Shown one piece after another: positions 15,888 through 24,129 of a stretch of 64,000 nucleotides of DNA (position 1 is the stretch's first letter; every line of letters begins with the position of its first letter). Both the position numbers and the translations under genes were made by a program. Origin of the DNA: Chryseobacterium sp. c4a (GTDB lineage Bacteria; Bacteroidota; Bacteroidia; Flavobacteriales; Weeksellaceae); the NCBI RefSeq assembly GCF_009900745.1, contig NZ_WXVU01000006.1, positions 62,001 through 126,000 on the forward strand, read 5' to 3'. Under the pieces are notes generated by a model. That model was given only the letters and a program-made list of their open reading frames with translations. It had not been told where the DNA came from and did no database searches.

Positions 15888-16457
15888 ATGAATACTCAGC
15901 AAAGGATTATTGATGCAGCGATATCAGTTTTAAATGAAAATTTTTCAGCAACATTTGAGGATATTGCTGTGAGTTGTGGTATTAGTAGAAGAACACTTCA
16001 TAGATATTTTAAAAATCGAAATGAACTATTGGAAGCATGCAATCAGAATATGTTGGAGGCATGGGAGCTCGCAACGATTAAAGCTTGTAATAGCTCAGAA
16101 AATCCTTTAGTACAACTTGAATATTTATTATATGCAGGAATTGACAGTGGAACCAAGTACGCTTTTCTCATAAAACTGAATGAGAATAATAAATTTTCTT
16201 CAATAGCTTACGAAAACAAGCTAAGTTCAGCATATTTTCAAAAAAGAGATCAATTATTTGATGCTATTCATGAATTACAAAAACAGAAAGTAGTTGATGA
16301 CCAGTTTCCGCTACCTTGGATAAGAATTCTTTTTACCAGTGCGATTACGGCAACAATTATGGCATTCAGATCAGGTGACATTGCTCAAAATGAAGTAAAA
16401 AAACTGGCCTGGTCTTCATTCAGAAGAAGTATTGGTATACAAATAAATAAAAAATGA
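15888..16457 (+). CDS. TetR/AcrR family transcriptional regulator
   Basis: DNA-binding repressor of 189 residues. The N-terminal 50 residues have the TetR helix-turn-helix: ATFEDIAVSCGISRRTLHRYFKNRNEL. The rest is a helical ligand-binding and dimer domain without recognisable motif, so the inducer is unknown. The coding sequence overlaps the following esterase gene by 4 bases (ATGA), showing translational coupling, and the palindrome at 15837-15860 is the probable operator for both. Regulation of an esterase by its own TetR suggests sensing of the substrate or of the released product. Confidence 0.88.
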   Translation: MNTQQRIIDAAISVLNENFSATFEDIAVSCGISRRTLHRYFKNRNELLEACNQNMLEAWELATIKACNSSENPLVQLEYLLYAGIDSGTKYAFLIKLNENNKFSSIAYENKLSSAYFQKRDQLFDAIHELQKQKVVDDQFPLPWIRILFTSAITATIMAFRSGDIAQNEVKKLAWSSFRRSIGIQINKK

Positions 16458-17302
16458 TACATTCCTTTTTAATGATAGGACAGTCAAATATGGCTGGTCG
16501 TGGCTACGCTAGCGAAGTTCCGTCAATCTATAATGAACATATTAAAATGCAAAGAAACGGACTATGGCAAATTATGTCTGAACCTATTAATTTTGATCGG
16601 CCCAGTGCAGGAGTAGGACTTGCTGCTTCTTTTGCAGCGTCCTGGAGACTTGACAATCAACAGAAAGAAATAGGATTAATTCCGTGTGCTGATGGAGGAA
16701 CAAGCCTTGATGATTGGGCTGTAGGCGGTGCTTTATTTGAAAATGCTGTATCACAAGCTAAACTTGCACAGCGAACGAGCCAGCTCTCAGGTATTCTATG
16801 GCATCAGGGTGAAAACGACTGCTCTCCTGAAAAAGCTGAACAATATGGGGAAAAATTTGCTGTAATTATTGAGACATTACGTCATGAATTAGATGTTCCG
16901 GAAATCCCTCTTATTATTGGTGGTTTAGGAGATTTTCTCCCGAATGGAATCTTCGGACAATATTTTACTTCATATCTTTTAATTAATCAAGCATTGGAAG
17001 ATTTTGCCAACACTCATGCAAACTGTTATTTTGTTACGGCCAAAGGGCTTACAGCTAATGCTGACAGTATTCATTTCAATGCATTATCACAAAGATTATT
17101 TGGTGTCAGATATTATGGAGCTTTCCGTGATTTAAAACATGTTATTGGTCCTTATTATGATGAGGAAAGTATATTAGCAACAATCTATAATCGTCCTTAT
17201 ACCAAAACAGAAAAAATCAAACTGTTGGAACATCAATTTGCAGTTGGAAATATTGAACCTCAAGATTTTCTATCGAAATTAGCTATCCTGAATGGAAATT
17301 AA
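16454..17302 (+). CDS. SGNH-type sialate O-acetylesterase-like carbohydrate esterase
   Basis: Predicted acetylesterase of the SASA/DUF303 type, 282 residues. Block I is MIGQSNMAGRG at the N-terminus, where Ser is the nucleophile. Later come IPCADGGTSLDDW and ILWHQGENDCS, and the catalytic Asp/His block is probably DSIHFNALSQR. There is no signal peptide, so it should act in the cytoplasm on imported acetylated sugar. This differs from many secreted family members. The last 50 residues (after about 225) extend past the usual domain and contain a short helical tail. It is the only partner of the TetR gene, overlapping it by 4 bases, and a terminator follows. Confidence 0.82.
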   Translation: MIHSFLMIGQSNMAGRGYASEVPSIYNEHIKMQRNGLWQIMSEPINFDRPSAGVGLAASFAASWRLDNQQKEIGLIPCADGGTSLDDWAVGGALFENAVSQAKLAQRTSQLSGILWHQGENDCSPEKAEQYGEKFAVIIETLRHELDVPEIPLIIGGLGDFLPNGIFGQYFTSYLLINQALEDFANTHANCYFVTAKGLTANADSIHFNALSQRLFGVRYYGAFRDLKHVIGPYYDEESILATIYNRPYTKTEKIKLLEHQFAVGNIEPQDFLSKLAILNGN

Positions 17303-17312
17303 CATATCAAAA

Positions 17313-17345
17313 TAAAACAGCACCAATAATGATGCTGTTTTATTT
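17313..17345. terminator. convergent terminator of the esterase and nicotinamidase genes
   Basis: AAACAGCA (17314-17321) pairs with TGCTGTTT (17333-17340), with T-rich flanks on both strands. It lies between two converging genes. Confidence 0.7.
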
Positions 17346-17372
17346 TAATAAATGCTAGTATATACTATTATT

Positions 17373-17978
17373 TTATCCAAGAATAGTCACGCCTTTTTCA
17401 AGCATTTCATAGATGGCATCTTTTCCATTATTCGGTTTTACGTTTACAGCACGAGTACCATTGAAATGAAGGCAGGTAATATATCCATTGGCTACCGCAT
17501 CCTGAGCGGTAAATTTCACACAATAATCCATTGCCAAGCCTACAATTTCTACCAATTGAATATCATGATATTTTAAGAAATCATCTAAACCGGTTTTCAT
17601 AAAATGGTTGTTGTCTTGGAAACCGCTATAGCTGTCAATTTCAATATTTTTACCTTTTTGTATGATATGGGTAACTTTGCTTTGGTTTAAATCTTTATGG
17701 AATTCAGCACCGAATGTTCCTTGTACACAGTGATCTGGCCACATGAATTGAGGAACTCCATTTAGAATAATACTTTCTCCCACTTCACGTCCATTGCTGC
17801 TTGCAAAGCTTTTATGTCCTACCGGATGCCAGTCTTGTGTCAAAACGATCTGATCATATTCATTTTCTTCCATCAGGAGGTTGATATAAGGAATGATTTC
17901 ATTAGCTCCCGGTACTGCAAGTGCTCCGCCTTCACAAAAATCATTCTGTACATCGACTATTATTAACGCTTTTTTCAT
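17373..17978 (-). CDS. pncA: nicotinamidase
   Basis: Hydrolyses nicotinamide to nicotinic acid and ammonia in NAD salvage. The protein has 201 residues. I chose the ATG at 17978 because MKKALIIVDVQNDFCEGG is the conserved N-terminus and because an exact -7 promoter box (18036-18043) lies inside the longer open frame that begins at 18056. The catalytic triad is visible: Asp in DVQNDF, a Lys in the middle region, and Cys in VGLAMDYCVKFTAQDA. The metal-binding Asp/His group is in QDWHPVGHKSF. It is the isochorismatase fold and usual length. The gene is alone in its unit. Confidence 0.94.
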   Translation of the reverse strand: MKKALIIVDVQNDFCEGGALAVPGANEIIPYINLLMEENEYDQIVLTQDWHPVGHKSFASSNGREVGESIILNGVPQFMWPDHCVQGTFGAEFHKDLNQSKVTHIIQKGKNIEIDSYSGFQDNNHFMKTGLDDFLKYHDIQLVEIVGLAMDYCVKFTAQDAVANGYITCLHFNGTRAVNVKPNNGKDAIYEMLEKGVTILG

Positions 17979-18035
17979 ATTTTGATTTCTCGAATTTTTG
18001 ATAAATTTATAAAAACTAATTGGCAAAAACTTTTC

Positions 18036-18043
18036 CAAAACTA
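18036..18043 (-). promoter_or_regulatory. -7 element of pncA
   Basis: Minus-strand TAGTTTTG, an exact TAnnTTTG match, with a leader of about 50 bases to the ATG at 17978. It decides between the two possible starts. Confidence 0.6.
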
Positions 18044-18171
18044 AATTATCGGACAAATCGGCAATAAAAAGTTAAAGGAGGGAAGCGGGAAGAAGGAGGA
18101 GAGAAGTTACTTTTAGTTTTATAACTACCAACTGTCATCTTTAAGAGGAGCATCATTACTTCCTTTTAGCG

Positions 18172-18179
18172 TATCTTTG
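18172..18179 (+). promoter_or_regulatory. -7 element of the DEAD-box helicase gene
   Basis: TATCTTTG, an exact TAnnTTTG match ending 19 bases before the ATG at 18199. No clear -33 element is visible. Confidence 0.6.
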
Positions 18180-18198
18180 CAGTAAATAAATAGTTTTT

Positions 18199-19341
18199 AT
18201 GTCATTTGAATCGCTAGGATTATCACACAATATTATTCGTTCTGTTAAAAAGTTAGGATACTTAAAACCTTTTCCCATTCAGGAACAGGCTGTACCTGTT
18301 ATTTTACAGGGAAAAGATCTTATGGGAATTGCACAGACAGGTTCCGGAAAAACGGCTTGTTTTGTAATGCCGATTTTAGAAAAATTACAAAATACAGAAG
18401 CTAAGAAAGGTCGTAATATTCAGGTTTTAATATTGGTTCCTACCCGTGAATTAGCTATTCAGATTGATGAGGTTTTTAGAGCCTTCACTGAAAATCTGAA
18501 GCGTGAAATCCGTACAATGGCAGTTTATGGAGGGGTTTCTATTAATCCTCAGATGAAAGGACTATTTGGAGTGGAAGTTCTTATAGCAACTCCCGGGCGT
18601 TTGTTAGATTTGATTGATCATAATGCATTGAGTATTTCAGAAATTCAACATTTGGTGATTGATGAAGCAGATAAGATGTTTCAGCTAGGTTTTGGTGAAG
18701 AAATGAATAAGCTTTTCGCTTTAATGCCTGTAGTGAAGCAAACTACTTTATTCTCAGCTACTTTAAATGACAAAGTCGCTGAAATGAAAGAACGTCTATC
18801 GATCAATCCAACGATTATTGAAATAAAAAAAGAGGAAGTTGAGATTGATAATATTGAGCAATTTGCTTATCATGTCTCTCCCGAAAATAAAGGACCTTTT
18901 TTACGATATCTGATTAAGGAAAAGAAAGTTGAAAAAGCATTGATATTTGTTTCATCTACGAGATCTGCAGATAACTTGGTAGAAAAACTTAAAAAGAATA
19001 AAATTAAAGCGGTCGCTATTCACAGTCAGAAATCCCAAGGTGCCCGAAGAAATAATTTAGAAGAGTTTAAATCCAATGGAGCTCAAATTCTAGTGGCTAC
19101 AGACTTAATTGGGCGTGGAATCCATATCGACTATTTACCTTGTGTGATCAATTACGAATTGCCACGTTCTCCTTTAGATTACATTCACCGTATTGGTAGA
19201 ACAGGCCGTGCCAACGAAAAAGGGATTGCTATTAACATTCTGACAGATGATGAACTGCAGCATTTCAGAGTGATTCAAAAGAAAATGGGTAAAAAAGTGA
19301 CTTTAGAAAGAACTGAAGGAATTAATCTCCACGGTTACTAG
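18199..19341 (+). CDS. DEAD-box ATP-dependent RNA helicase
   Basis: RNA helicase of 380 residues with the two RecA-like domains and almost nothing else. Motifs in order: Q motif in FPIQEQAVP, motif I AQTGSGKT, Ia PTRELAIQ, Ib TPGRLLD, II DEAD in VIDEADKMF, III SAT in LFSATL, then IFVSSTRS, ATDLIGRGIHI and the HRIGRTGRA motif VI. It is compact compared with DbpA, CsdA or RhlE, which carry RNA-binding C-terminal tails, so specificity may come from partner proteins. Expected roles are ribosome assembly or mRNA turnover, especially in the cold; this is inferred. The gene stands alone between its promoter and terminator. Confidence 0.95.
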   Translation: MSFESLGLSHNIIRSVKKLGYLKPFPIQEQAVPVILQGKDLMGIAQTGSGKTACFVMPILEKLQNTEAKKGRNIQVLILVPTRELAIQIDEVFRAFTENLKREIRTMAVYGGVSINPQMKGLFGVEVLIATPGRLLDLIDHNALSISEIQHLVIDEADKMFQLGFGEEMNKLFALMPVVKQTTLFSATLNDKVAEMKERLSINPTIIEIKKEEVEIDNIEQFAYHVSPENKGPFLRYLIKEKKVEKALIFVSSTRSADNLVEKLKKNKIKAVAIHSQKSQGARRNNLEEFKSNGAQILVATDLIGRGIHIDYLPCVINYELPRSPLDYIHRIGRTGRANEKGIAINILTDDELQHFRVIQKKMGKKVTLERTEGINLHGY

Positions 19342-19358
19342 CCTATAAATTTTACATA

Positions 19359-19390
19359 AAAACGCTTCAATTCAACGTGAAGCGTTTTTA
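19359..19390 (+). terminator. terminator after the DEAD-box helicase gene
   Basis: AAAACGCTTCA (19359-19369) pairs with TGAAGCGTTTT (19378-19388). Confidence 0.85.
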
Positions 19391-19542
19391 TTTTCCATAT
19401 CGCAATCATAATTCTTACAATTAACATTTTTTTCATATTTATATTTCTTGATTTTTGATAAATTTACAGGATTGGAGAAAGGTTTGCCAAAATACAATGA
19501 ACCATGCAAACCAACCATAATTAAAAGTTAAAAACCTGAACA

Positions 19543-20079
19543 ATGAGCGATCTTGAGAATAAAAAATTTCCGATAGGACAGTTTGAAGTACCGGAGAATA
19601 TCTGTGATACGACCTTAGATACCTATATTAAAGTGATTAAAGACTTTCCTGGCAGGCTAAAGAACCTCATTGAGCATCTTACTGATGAACAGCTTGATAC
19701 CCCTTACAGAGATGGAGGATGGACGGTGAGACAGGTGGTTAATCATCTTGCAGACAGCCATGCCAACAGTTTTATCCGTTTTAAACTAGCGCTTACTGAA
19801 GATAATCCAACGATTAAACCTTATGATGAAGCCAAATGGGCTGAGCTTCAGGATAGCATTCATATGCCTGTAAAACCAGCGATGAGAATGATAAAAGGAA
19901 CGCACCAACGCTGGACAACACTTCTGAAAAGTCTTACAAATAAGCAGTTTGAAAGGACTTTTCATCATCCTGAGCATAACAGAAATTATAATTTAAGAGA
20001 TAGTCTTGCCTTGTATGTATGGCATTGTAATCACCATTTTGCCCATATTGAAAATCTGAAGAAAGAAAAAGGTTGGTAA
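19543..20079 (+). CDS. bstA: YfiT/BstA-family bacillithiol S-transferase (DinB fold)
   Basis: Metal-dependent thiol transferase of the DinB/YfiT fold, 178 residues, that in Firmicutes conjugates bacillithiol to electrophiles. The three histidine ligands of the family are seen in VRQVVNHLADSHANS and near the C-terminus in VWHCNHHFAHI. The family N-terminus FPIGQFEVPENI is present. It heads a four-gene run with overlaps (DUF1569, YtxJ, Crp). The presence of the bacilliredoxin-like YtxJ two genes later strongly supports a bacillithiol role. The 5' leader contains a small inverted repeat GGTTTGC/GCAAACC (19481-19512). Gene name is by family; the substrate is not known. Confidence 0.85.
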   Translation: MSDLENKKFPIGQFEVPENICDTTLDTYIKVIKDFPGRLKNLIEHLTDEQLDTPYRDGGWTVRQVVNHLADSHANSFIRFKLALTEDNPTIKPYDEAKWAELQDSIHMPVKPAMRMIKGTHQRWTTLLKSLTNKQFERTFHHPEHNRNYNLRDSLALYVWHCNHHFAHIENLKKEKGW

Positions 20080-20534
20080 AAAAGCACCTTAACAATTCAA
20101 TATATTATAAGGAAATTACAGACAGAATTTCCAAATTATCTGCAGACAGCCAAGGGAAATGGGGGAAAATGGATGTTTGTCAGATGCTAACGCATTGTGA
20201 TCTAGTTCTTCAGGTTGCCTTGCAAAAAATAGAACTTCCCTCCATTAATATTATTTTTAAGACCATTGGAATCGTTACAAAAGTAGAAATGTATGTTTTC
20301 AATAACGGAATTCCCAGAAACATGCCTACTTTTCAAAAACTAATCGTTAATTTTGAGTGTGATTTTGATGAATCAAAAGCCAATCTTCTGAAAACTTTGG
20401 GGAAATTCCGCGAAGCTTGTACAAATAAAAAGCTTCCGGACAGCCACAGATTATTCGGGAATATGGCTGAAAAAGATTGGACATTTTTAGAATACAAACA
20501 TCTTGATCATCATTTAAAACAATTTAATGTATGA
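20073..20534 (+). CDS. DUF1569 family protein (DinB-like)
   Basis: Protein of 153 residues of the DUF1569 family, related to DinB four-helix proteins. Recognisable parts are RISKLSADSQGKWGKMDVCQ, MLTHCDLVLQ (conserved His/Cys) and RLFGNMAEKDWTFLEYKHLDHH near the end. The apparent start is TTG at 20073, overlapping the bstA stop by 7 bases. No ATG occurs until residue 33, inside the conserved domain, so the TTG start is the best choice. The function of the family is unknown; location between bstA and ytxJ suggests a part in low-molecular-weight thiol chemistry, which is inference. Confidence 0.78.
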   Translation: MVKKHLNNSIYYKEITDRISKLSADSQGKWGKMDVCQMLTHCDLVLQVALQKIELPSINIIFKTIGIVTKVEMYVFNNGIPRNMPTFQKLIVNFECDFDESKANLLKTLGKFREACTNKKLPDSHRLFGNMAEKDWTFLEYKHLDHHLKQFNV

Positions 20535-20908
20535 GTTTTTTTGAAAAAATATTCGGTGGAAGTAATCAATCCTCTGATCAAAAACCTTTCTGGAAAAAAA
20601 TTGAATCTGAGGAAGACCTGGCAAAAGCCATTGAGGCTTCTTATCAGCAGAGAATAGCAATATTCAAACATTCAACGAGCTGTTTTATCAGCAAGACTGT
20701 AATAAGAAACTTTGAAAAGGAAGTGGAAGGCTCAGAAAAAGAGGTGGAAGTATATTACCTGGACCTGTTGGCTCACCGTCCTCTTTCAAATAAAATTGCG
20801 GAGGATTTTGGAATAAGACATGAAAGTCCGCAGCTGATTGTTTTAGAAAACGGAAAGCCCGTTAACAGCGCTTCGCACCAAGACATTTCTTTAAGCCAGA
20901 TCGTATAA
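20531..20908 (+). CDS. ytxJ: YtxJ-family monothiol bacilliredoxin
   Basis: Thioredoxin-fold protein of 125 residues, the bacillithiol-linked YtxJ family. The single active cysteine is C51 in FKHSTSCFISK, the family signature KHST-x-C. The fold continues with EVEVYYLDLLAHRPLSNKIA, and the cis-proline position is in HESPQLIVLENGK. It would remove bacillithiol from S-bacillithiolated proteins. It overlaps the upstream gene by 4 bases (ATGA) and the downstream crp by one base, so it is translated in a coupled operon with bstA. A Bacteroidota bacillithiol pathway is known, and this gene is good evidence for its presence here. Confidence 0.88.
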   Translation: MSFFEKIFGGSNQSSDQKPFWKKIESEEDLAKAIEASYQQRIAIFKHSTSCFISKTVIRNFEKEVEGSEKEVEVYYLDLLAHRPLSNKIAEDFGIRHESPQLIVLENGKPVNSASHQDISLSQIV

Positions 20909-21504
20909 TGAAGAATATTAATAATTATTTAGCCAAAGTTTTAAACGTTCCCCTTCAAAGTGTAAATACCTGCAGCCTGCATTATGAAGTAAAAAAGATT
21001 CCCAAAAACCAGTTTCTTCTTCAATATGGAGAGATATGCAGACATATATTTTTTGTAGAGAAAGGACTTTTAAAAATGTATTCCATTGATAAGAACGGAA
21101 AAGAGCATATTATACAGTTTGCTCCTGAAAGTTGGCTGATTTCCGACCGAAGCAGCCTTTATTTCAATGAAAAATCCAATTATTATATAGAAGCTGTAGA
21201 AGATTCTGAAGTACTATTTCTACATCCTGATTTTTTCAATAAGTTGGTGGAACAATTTCCTAATAGTATTGAGCGTAGTGATTTCCTTCTTCAGAAACAC
21301 ATCAGAAGCCTTCAAAACAGGATCAATTCTTTGCTTGGTGAGACTGCTGAGGAAAGATATATGAAGTTTATTAAAATGTATCCGGATTTGCTTCTGAGGG
21401 TTCCCCAATGGATGATTGCGTCTTATCTTGGCATTACTCCTGAAAGCTTAAGCCGTGTAAGAAAAGAATTAGCAAGAAAGAACTTTGTTCCAGATAATAA
21501 ATAA
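20908..21504 (+). CDS. Crp/Fnr family transcriptional regulator of the bacillithiol operon
   Basis: Regulator of 198 residues with an N-terminal cyclic-nucleotide-binding-like beta-roll (FLLQYGEICRHIFFVEKGLL, YSIDKNGKEHIIQFAPESW). A short C-terminal winged HTH ends in VPQWMIASYLGITPESLSRVRKEL. It lacks the cysteine cluster of Fnr, so it does not look like an iron-sulphur oxygen sensor, and the residues that contact cAMP are not evident. It belongs to the abundant Flavobacteriia Crp branch that also contains the protein at 54885-55469. It overlaps ytxJ by one base (TAATG), suggesting coupled expression. It may regulate the operon in response to a redox or thiol signal; no target palindrome was found upstream of bstA. 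Confidence 0.87.
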   Translation: MKNINNYLAKVLNVPLQSVNTCSLHYEVKKIPKNQFLLQYGEICRHIFFVEKGLLKMYSIDKNGKEHIIQFAPESWLISDRSSLYFNEKSNYYIEAVEDSEVLFLHPDFFNKLVEQFPNSIERSDFLLQKHIRSLQNRINSLLGETAEERYMKFIKMYPDLLLRVPQWMIASYLGITPESLSRVRKELARKNFVPDNK

Positions 21505-21510
21505 AAGGCT

Positions 21511-21625
21511 GGAAGATGGAAGTTCTATTGAACACAAAGGAACTTTCTCTGCTATTGTTTAAAAATATTTATCAATAAAAATTGACATAAGTTATTCTTA
21601 AAAATCACAATAACTTCCATCTTCC
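21511..21625. repeat. inverted repeat GGAAGATGGAAGTT around an 87-bp spacer
   Basis: GGAAGATGGAAGTT (21511-21524) is exactly complementary to AACTTCCATCTTCC (21612-21625), and CTTCC units continue to 21639. It lies between the convergent crp and mocR genes and ends right at the mocR stop codon. It could fold as a long hairpin terminator for both; it looks like a dispersed intergenic repeat. Confidence 0.55.
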
Positions 21626-21639
21626 ATCTTCCAACTTCC

Positions 21640-23061
21640 TTACTTTATATAAATTCTTTTAGCCATTTGTCCTACCTGTCTGAGTTTTGCCTGCGTTTCT
21701 TCAGACCATGGAAGCCCGAAACAAAGCCTCATACAGTTTTCGAACTGATCCTGAAAAGTAAACATTCTTCCCGGAGCAATACTTATATTCTGTTTAATCG
21801 CAAGATCATAAAGTTCTGTTGTCCGGATTTTCTTATCAAACTCTACCCATAGTGATAATCCTCCCTGTGGCCGGCTGGTTTTAGTTCCTTCCGGAAAATA
21901 TTCGGCGATAGTTTGTACATAATTCTGATAATTGCTTTGTAATGTTTTTCTAAGCTGCTGAAGATGTTTTTCGTACCTTCCTGATTTTAGAAAATTGGCA
22001 ACAGCCTCATTCACAATCGAAATAGAAGACGTTGAGTGCAACAATTTAAGTTTTAATATTTTATCTTTATATTTTCCGGGCGCAATCCAACCTACACGAT
22101 ATCCAGGTGCGAGTGTTTTTGAAATAGAATTGCAATAAAGTACACTTCCATCCTTATCAAAAGATTTGCAGCACTTTGGGCGAACAGAGCCAAAATAAAG
22201 GTCTCCATACACATCATCTTCAATCAAAGGGATATTATTTTCCGAAAGGATTCGTACAATTTCTTTCTTATTCTCATCAGGCATACAGCTTCCCAAAGGA
22301 GAATTAAAATTAGGGATCAACAGGCATATATCGATCTTTGGAATTAATTTTTTGAGGGCATCAATTTCTATTCCGGTAGTAGGATGGGTAGGAAGTTCCA
22401 ATACTTTTAATCCTAATCCGTTAGCAAGCTGAAGAATTCCCGGATAGCAAGGGCTTTCAATGGCAATGGTATCTCCCGGCTTTCCCAAAGCCATTAAACA
22501 GAATGACAGAGCGTTCATCCCGCCATTGGTTGTGATGATATCATTTTCATGAAGGTTTCCGCCCCATTGTAATGAACGAACTGCGATCATTCTTCTCAAC
22601 TTGAGGTTTCCCTGCAGCTCTTCATATTCTGTTCCTCCTTCCTTAAGTTCTCTGATGGCGTTTACAATTTCTTTTTTCAGTTTAGCCTGTGGAAGAAGAT
22701 CTCCGGATGGAATTCCAATCGAGAAGAACGTAATATCTTTCTTTCCCATATTTTCATATACCTTACTGATCAACTCATCGGGTTCATCATTATTGGCAAT
22801 CAAAGAAGGGCGGCTCACTTCAGGCAACGGAAGTTTTACAGATAACAACTGACTTACAAAATATCCGGACTGTGGTTTCGATTCTACAAGGGATTGTGAT
22901 TCTAACTCAAGAAAAACACGCTTTGCCGTGTTCATGCTCACCTGATGTTCACTACATAACATTCTTACGGAAGGCAGTTTATCTCCCGCCTTTAGAACTC
23001 CATTTTTAATCTGGGCAGCAATACCGTCTGCAATTTCTGTATATAAAAATTCCTTACTCAT
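21640..23061 (-). CDS. MocR family regulator (GntR HTH fused to PLP aminotransferase), facing an EamA transporter
   Basis: MocR/PdxR-type regulator of 473 residues. Residues about 1-70 are a GntR winged HTH (AGDKLPSVRMLCSEHQVSMNTAKR). The rest is a fold-type I aminotransferase domain used as an effector sensor, with the PLP lysine in CNSISKTLAPGYRVGW and the cofactor Asp/Tyr region in LIEDDVYGDLYFG. It is divergent from an EamA-family exporter, with back-to-back -7 boxes 35 bp apart, so it almost certainly controls that transporter. In other bacteria MocR-EamA pairs handle vitamin B6, amino acid or amine export; the effector here is not known. Confidence 0.9.
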   Translation of the reverse strand: MSKEFLYTEIADGIAAQIKNGVLKAGDKLPSVRMLCSEHQVSMNTAKRVFLELESQSLVESKPQSGYFVSQLLSVKLPLPEVSRPSLIANNDEPDELISKVYENMGKKDITFFSIGIPSGDLLPQAKLKKEIVNAIRELKEGGTEYEELQGNLKLRRMIAVRSLQWGGNLHENDIITTNGGMNALSFCLMALGKPGDTIAIESPCYPGILQLANGLGLKVLELPTHPTTGIEIDALKKLIPKIDICLLIPNFNSPLGSCMPDENKKEIVRILSENNIPLIEDDVYGDLYFGSVRPKCCKSFDKDGSVLYCNSISKTLAPGYRVGWIAPGKYKDKILKLKLLHSTSSISIVNEAVANFLKSGRYEKHLQQLRKTLQSNYQNYVQTIAEYFPEGTKTSRPQGGLSLWVEFDKKIRTTELYDLAIKQNISIAPGRMFTFQDQFENCMRLCFGLPWSEETQAKLRQVGQMAKRIYIK

Positions 23062-23081
23062 TTTCTTAAACTGTGCTCATG

Positions 23082-23132
23082 CAAATATACAAAACTGATA
23101 CTGTGTTTGTCAAATTATCCTTTTTAAATTTG
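23082..23132. promoter_or_regulatory. divergent promoters between mocR and the EamA gene
   Basis: Minus-strand TATATTTG (23082-23089) and plus-strand TAAATTTG (23125-23132) are both exact -7 matches. The 35 bases between them contain ACAAA and TTTGT in inverted order (23089-23093 and 23106-23110) and are the likely MocR binding region. Confidence 0.65.
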
Positions 23133-23156
23133 CTATAATAATTAAAGCTTATCAAA

Positions 23157-24041
23157 ATGATGACAGAAACAATATCTAAAGATCAGGCTCTAAATGGCTG
23201 GATCAACGGTTTCATAGGAGTATTGCTTTTTAGCGGTTCTATGCCTGCTACTAAACTTGCCGTTATGGAAATGAATCCTATATTTGCAACGATTGCCCGT
23301 GCTGTGATTGCCGGAATTCTTGCACTTTCAGTTCTATTAATATATAAAGAAAAACGTCCTGCTAAGAATCAGATATTTCCATTAGCACTTGTTGCTATCG
23401 GCTGTGTCATAGGATTTCCTTTGCTTTCATCAATAGCATTACAATATATTACTTCTGCTCATTCCATCGTATTTTTGGGAATGCTTCCTTTAGCTACCGC
23501 TATTTTTGGTGTATTTCGCGGGGGAGAAAGGCCACATCCTGTATTTTGGATATTTTCAGTGATTGGAAGCCTTTTAGTAATTGGTTATGCTTTTTCTCAG
23601 GGAATTTCAGCATCTCCTATTGGCGACATTCTGATGCTTGTAGCGATTATATTATGTGGAATGGGATATGCGGAGGGTGCCAAACTTTCTAAAACATTAG
23701 GCGGCTGGCAGGTAATCTCATGGGCACTTGTTTTATCTTTGCCAGTTATGCTGCCATTATTTTTCGTTTATTTTCCATCCAATCTGGAAACGATAAGTTT
23801 TAAAGGCTGGTTTGGGCTAGGGTATATTTCCCTGTTCAGTATGTTTATAGGATTTATTTTCTGGTATAAAGGATTGGCACAGGGCGGAATTACCACAGTA
23901 GGACAACTTCAGCTGTTACAGCCATTCTTCGGACTTGCTCTGGCAGCATACCTTCTTCATGAGCAGGTAAGTATAGGCATGTTGGGGATTACTGTTGGCG
24001 TTATTCTGTGTGTTGTAGGAACTAAGAAATTTGCAAAATAA
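23157..24041 (+). CDS. EamA/DMT family transporter
   Basis: Drug/metabolite superfamily permease of 294 residues, predicted to have ten membrane helices formed by two EamA repeats. The first repeat holds FIGVLLFSGSMPATKLAV and PIFATIARAVIAGILALS. The second begins near residue 145 with ASPIGDILMLVAIILCG and ends GILGITVGVILCVVGT-like. Two adjacent methionines (23157 and 23160) can start the protein. It is transcribed divergently from mocR and is the only candidate target, so it probably exports a metabolite whose accumulation is sensed by the PLP domain of the regulator. The substrate cannot be deduced. No terminator is obvious before the next promoter. Confidence 0.9.
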   Translation: MMTETISKDQALNGWINGFIGVLLFSGSMPATKLAVMEMNPIFATIARAVIAGILALSVLLIYKEKRPAKNQIFPLALVAIGCVIGFPLLSSIALQYITSAHSIVFLGMLPLATAIFGVFRGGERPHPVFWIFSVIGSLLVIGYAFSQGISASPIGDILMLVAIILCGMGYAEGAKLSKTLGGWQVISWALVLSLPVMLPLFFVYFPSNLETISFKGWFGLGYISLFSMFIGFIFWYKGLAQGGITTVGQLQLLQPFFGLALAAYLLHEQVSIGMLGITVGVILCVVGTKKFAK

Positions 24042-24055
24042 TTAAAAATAAAGCA

Positions 24056-24102
24056 TTATGACTTGAGTCATAAACAATTGGTTTCATAATAGTCTACTTT
24101 TG
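24056..24102 (+). promoter_or_regulatory. Crp/Fnr-type box and promoter of the small lipoprotein gene
   Basis: Palindrome TTATGACTTGAGTCATAA (24056-24073, 8-bp arms, 2-bp centre) is centred 30.5 bp upstream of the exact -7 box TACTTTTG (24095-24102). This puts it near -43, the class II activator position. The same arrangement recurs at 25929, 54852 and 56479. Confidence 0.65.
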
Positions 24103-24129
24103 AATGACCACTCCACAAAATATAATATT

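Noticed and set aside
17979-18056. Longer N-terminus of nicotinamidase
   Set aside because: The added 26 residues are not part of the family and contain the promoter box of the gene.
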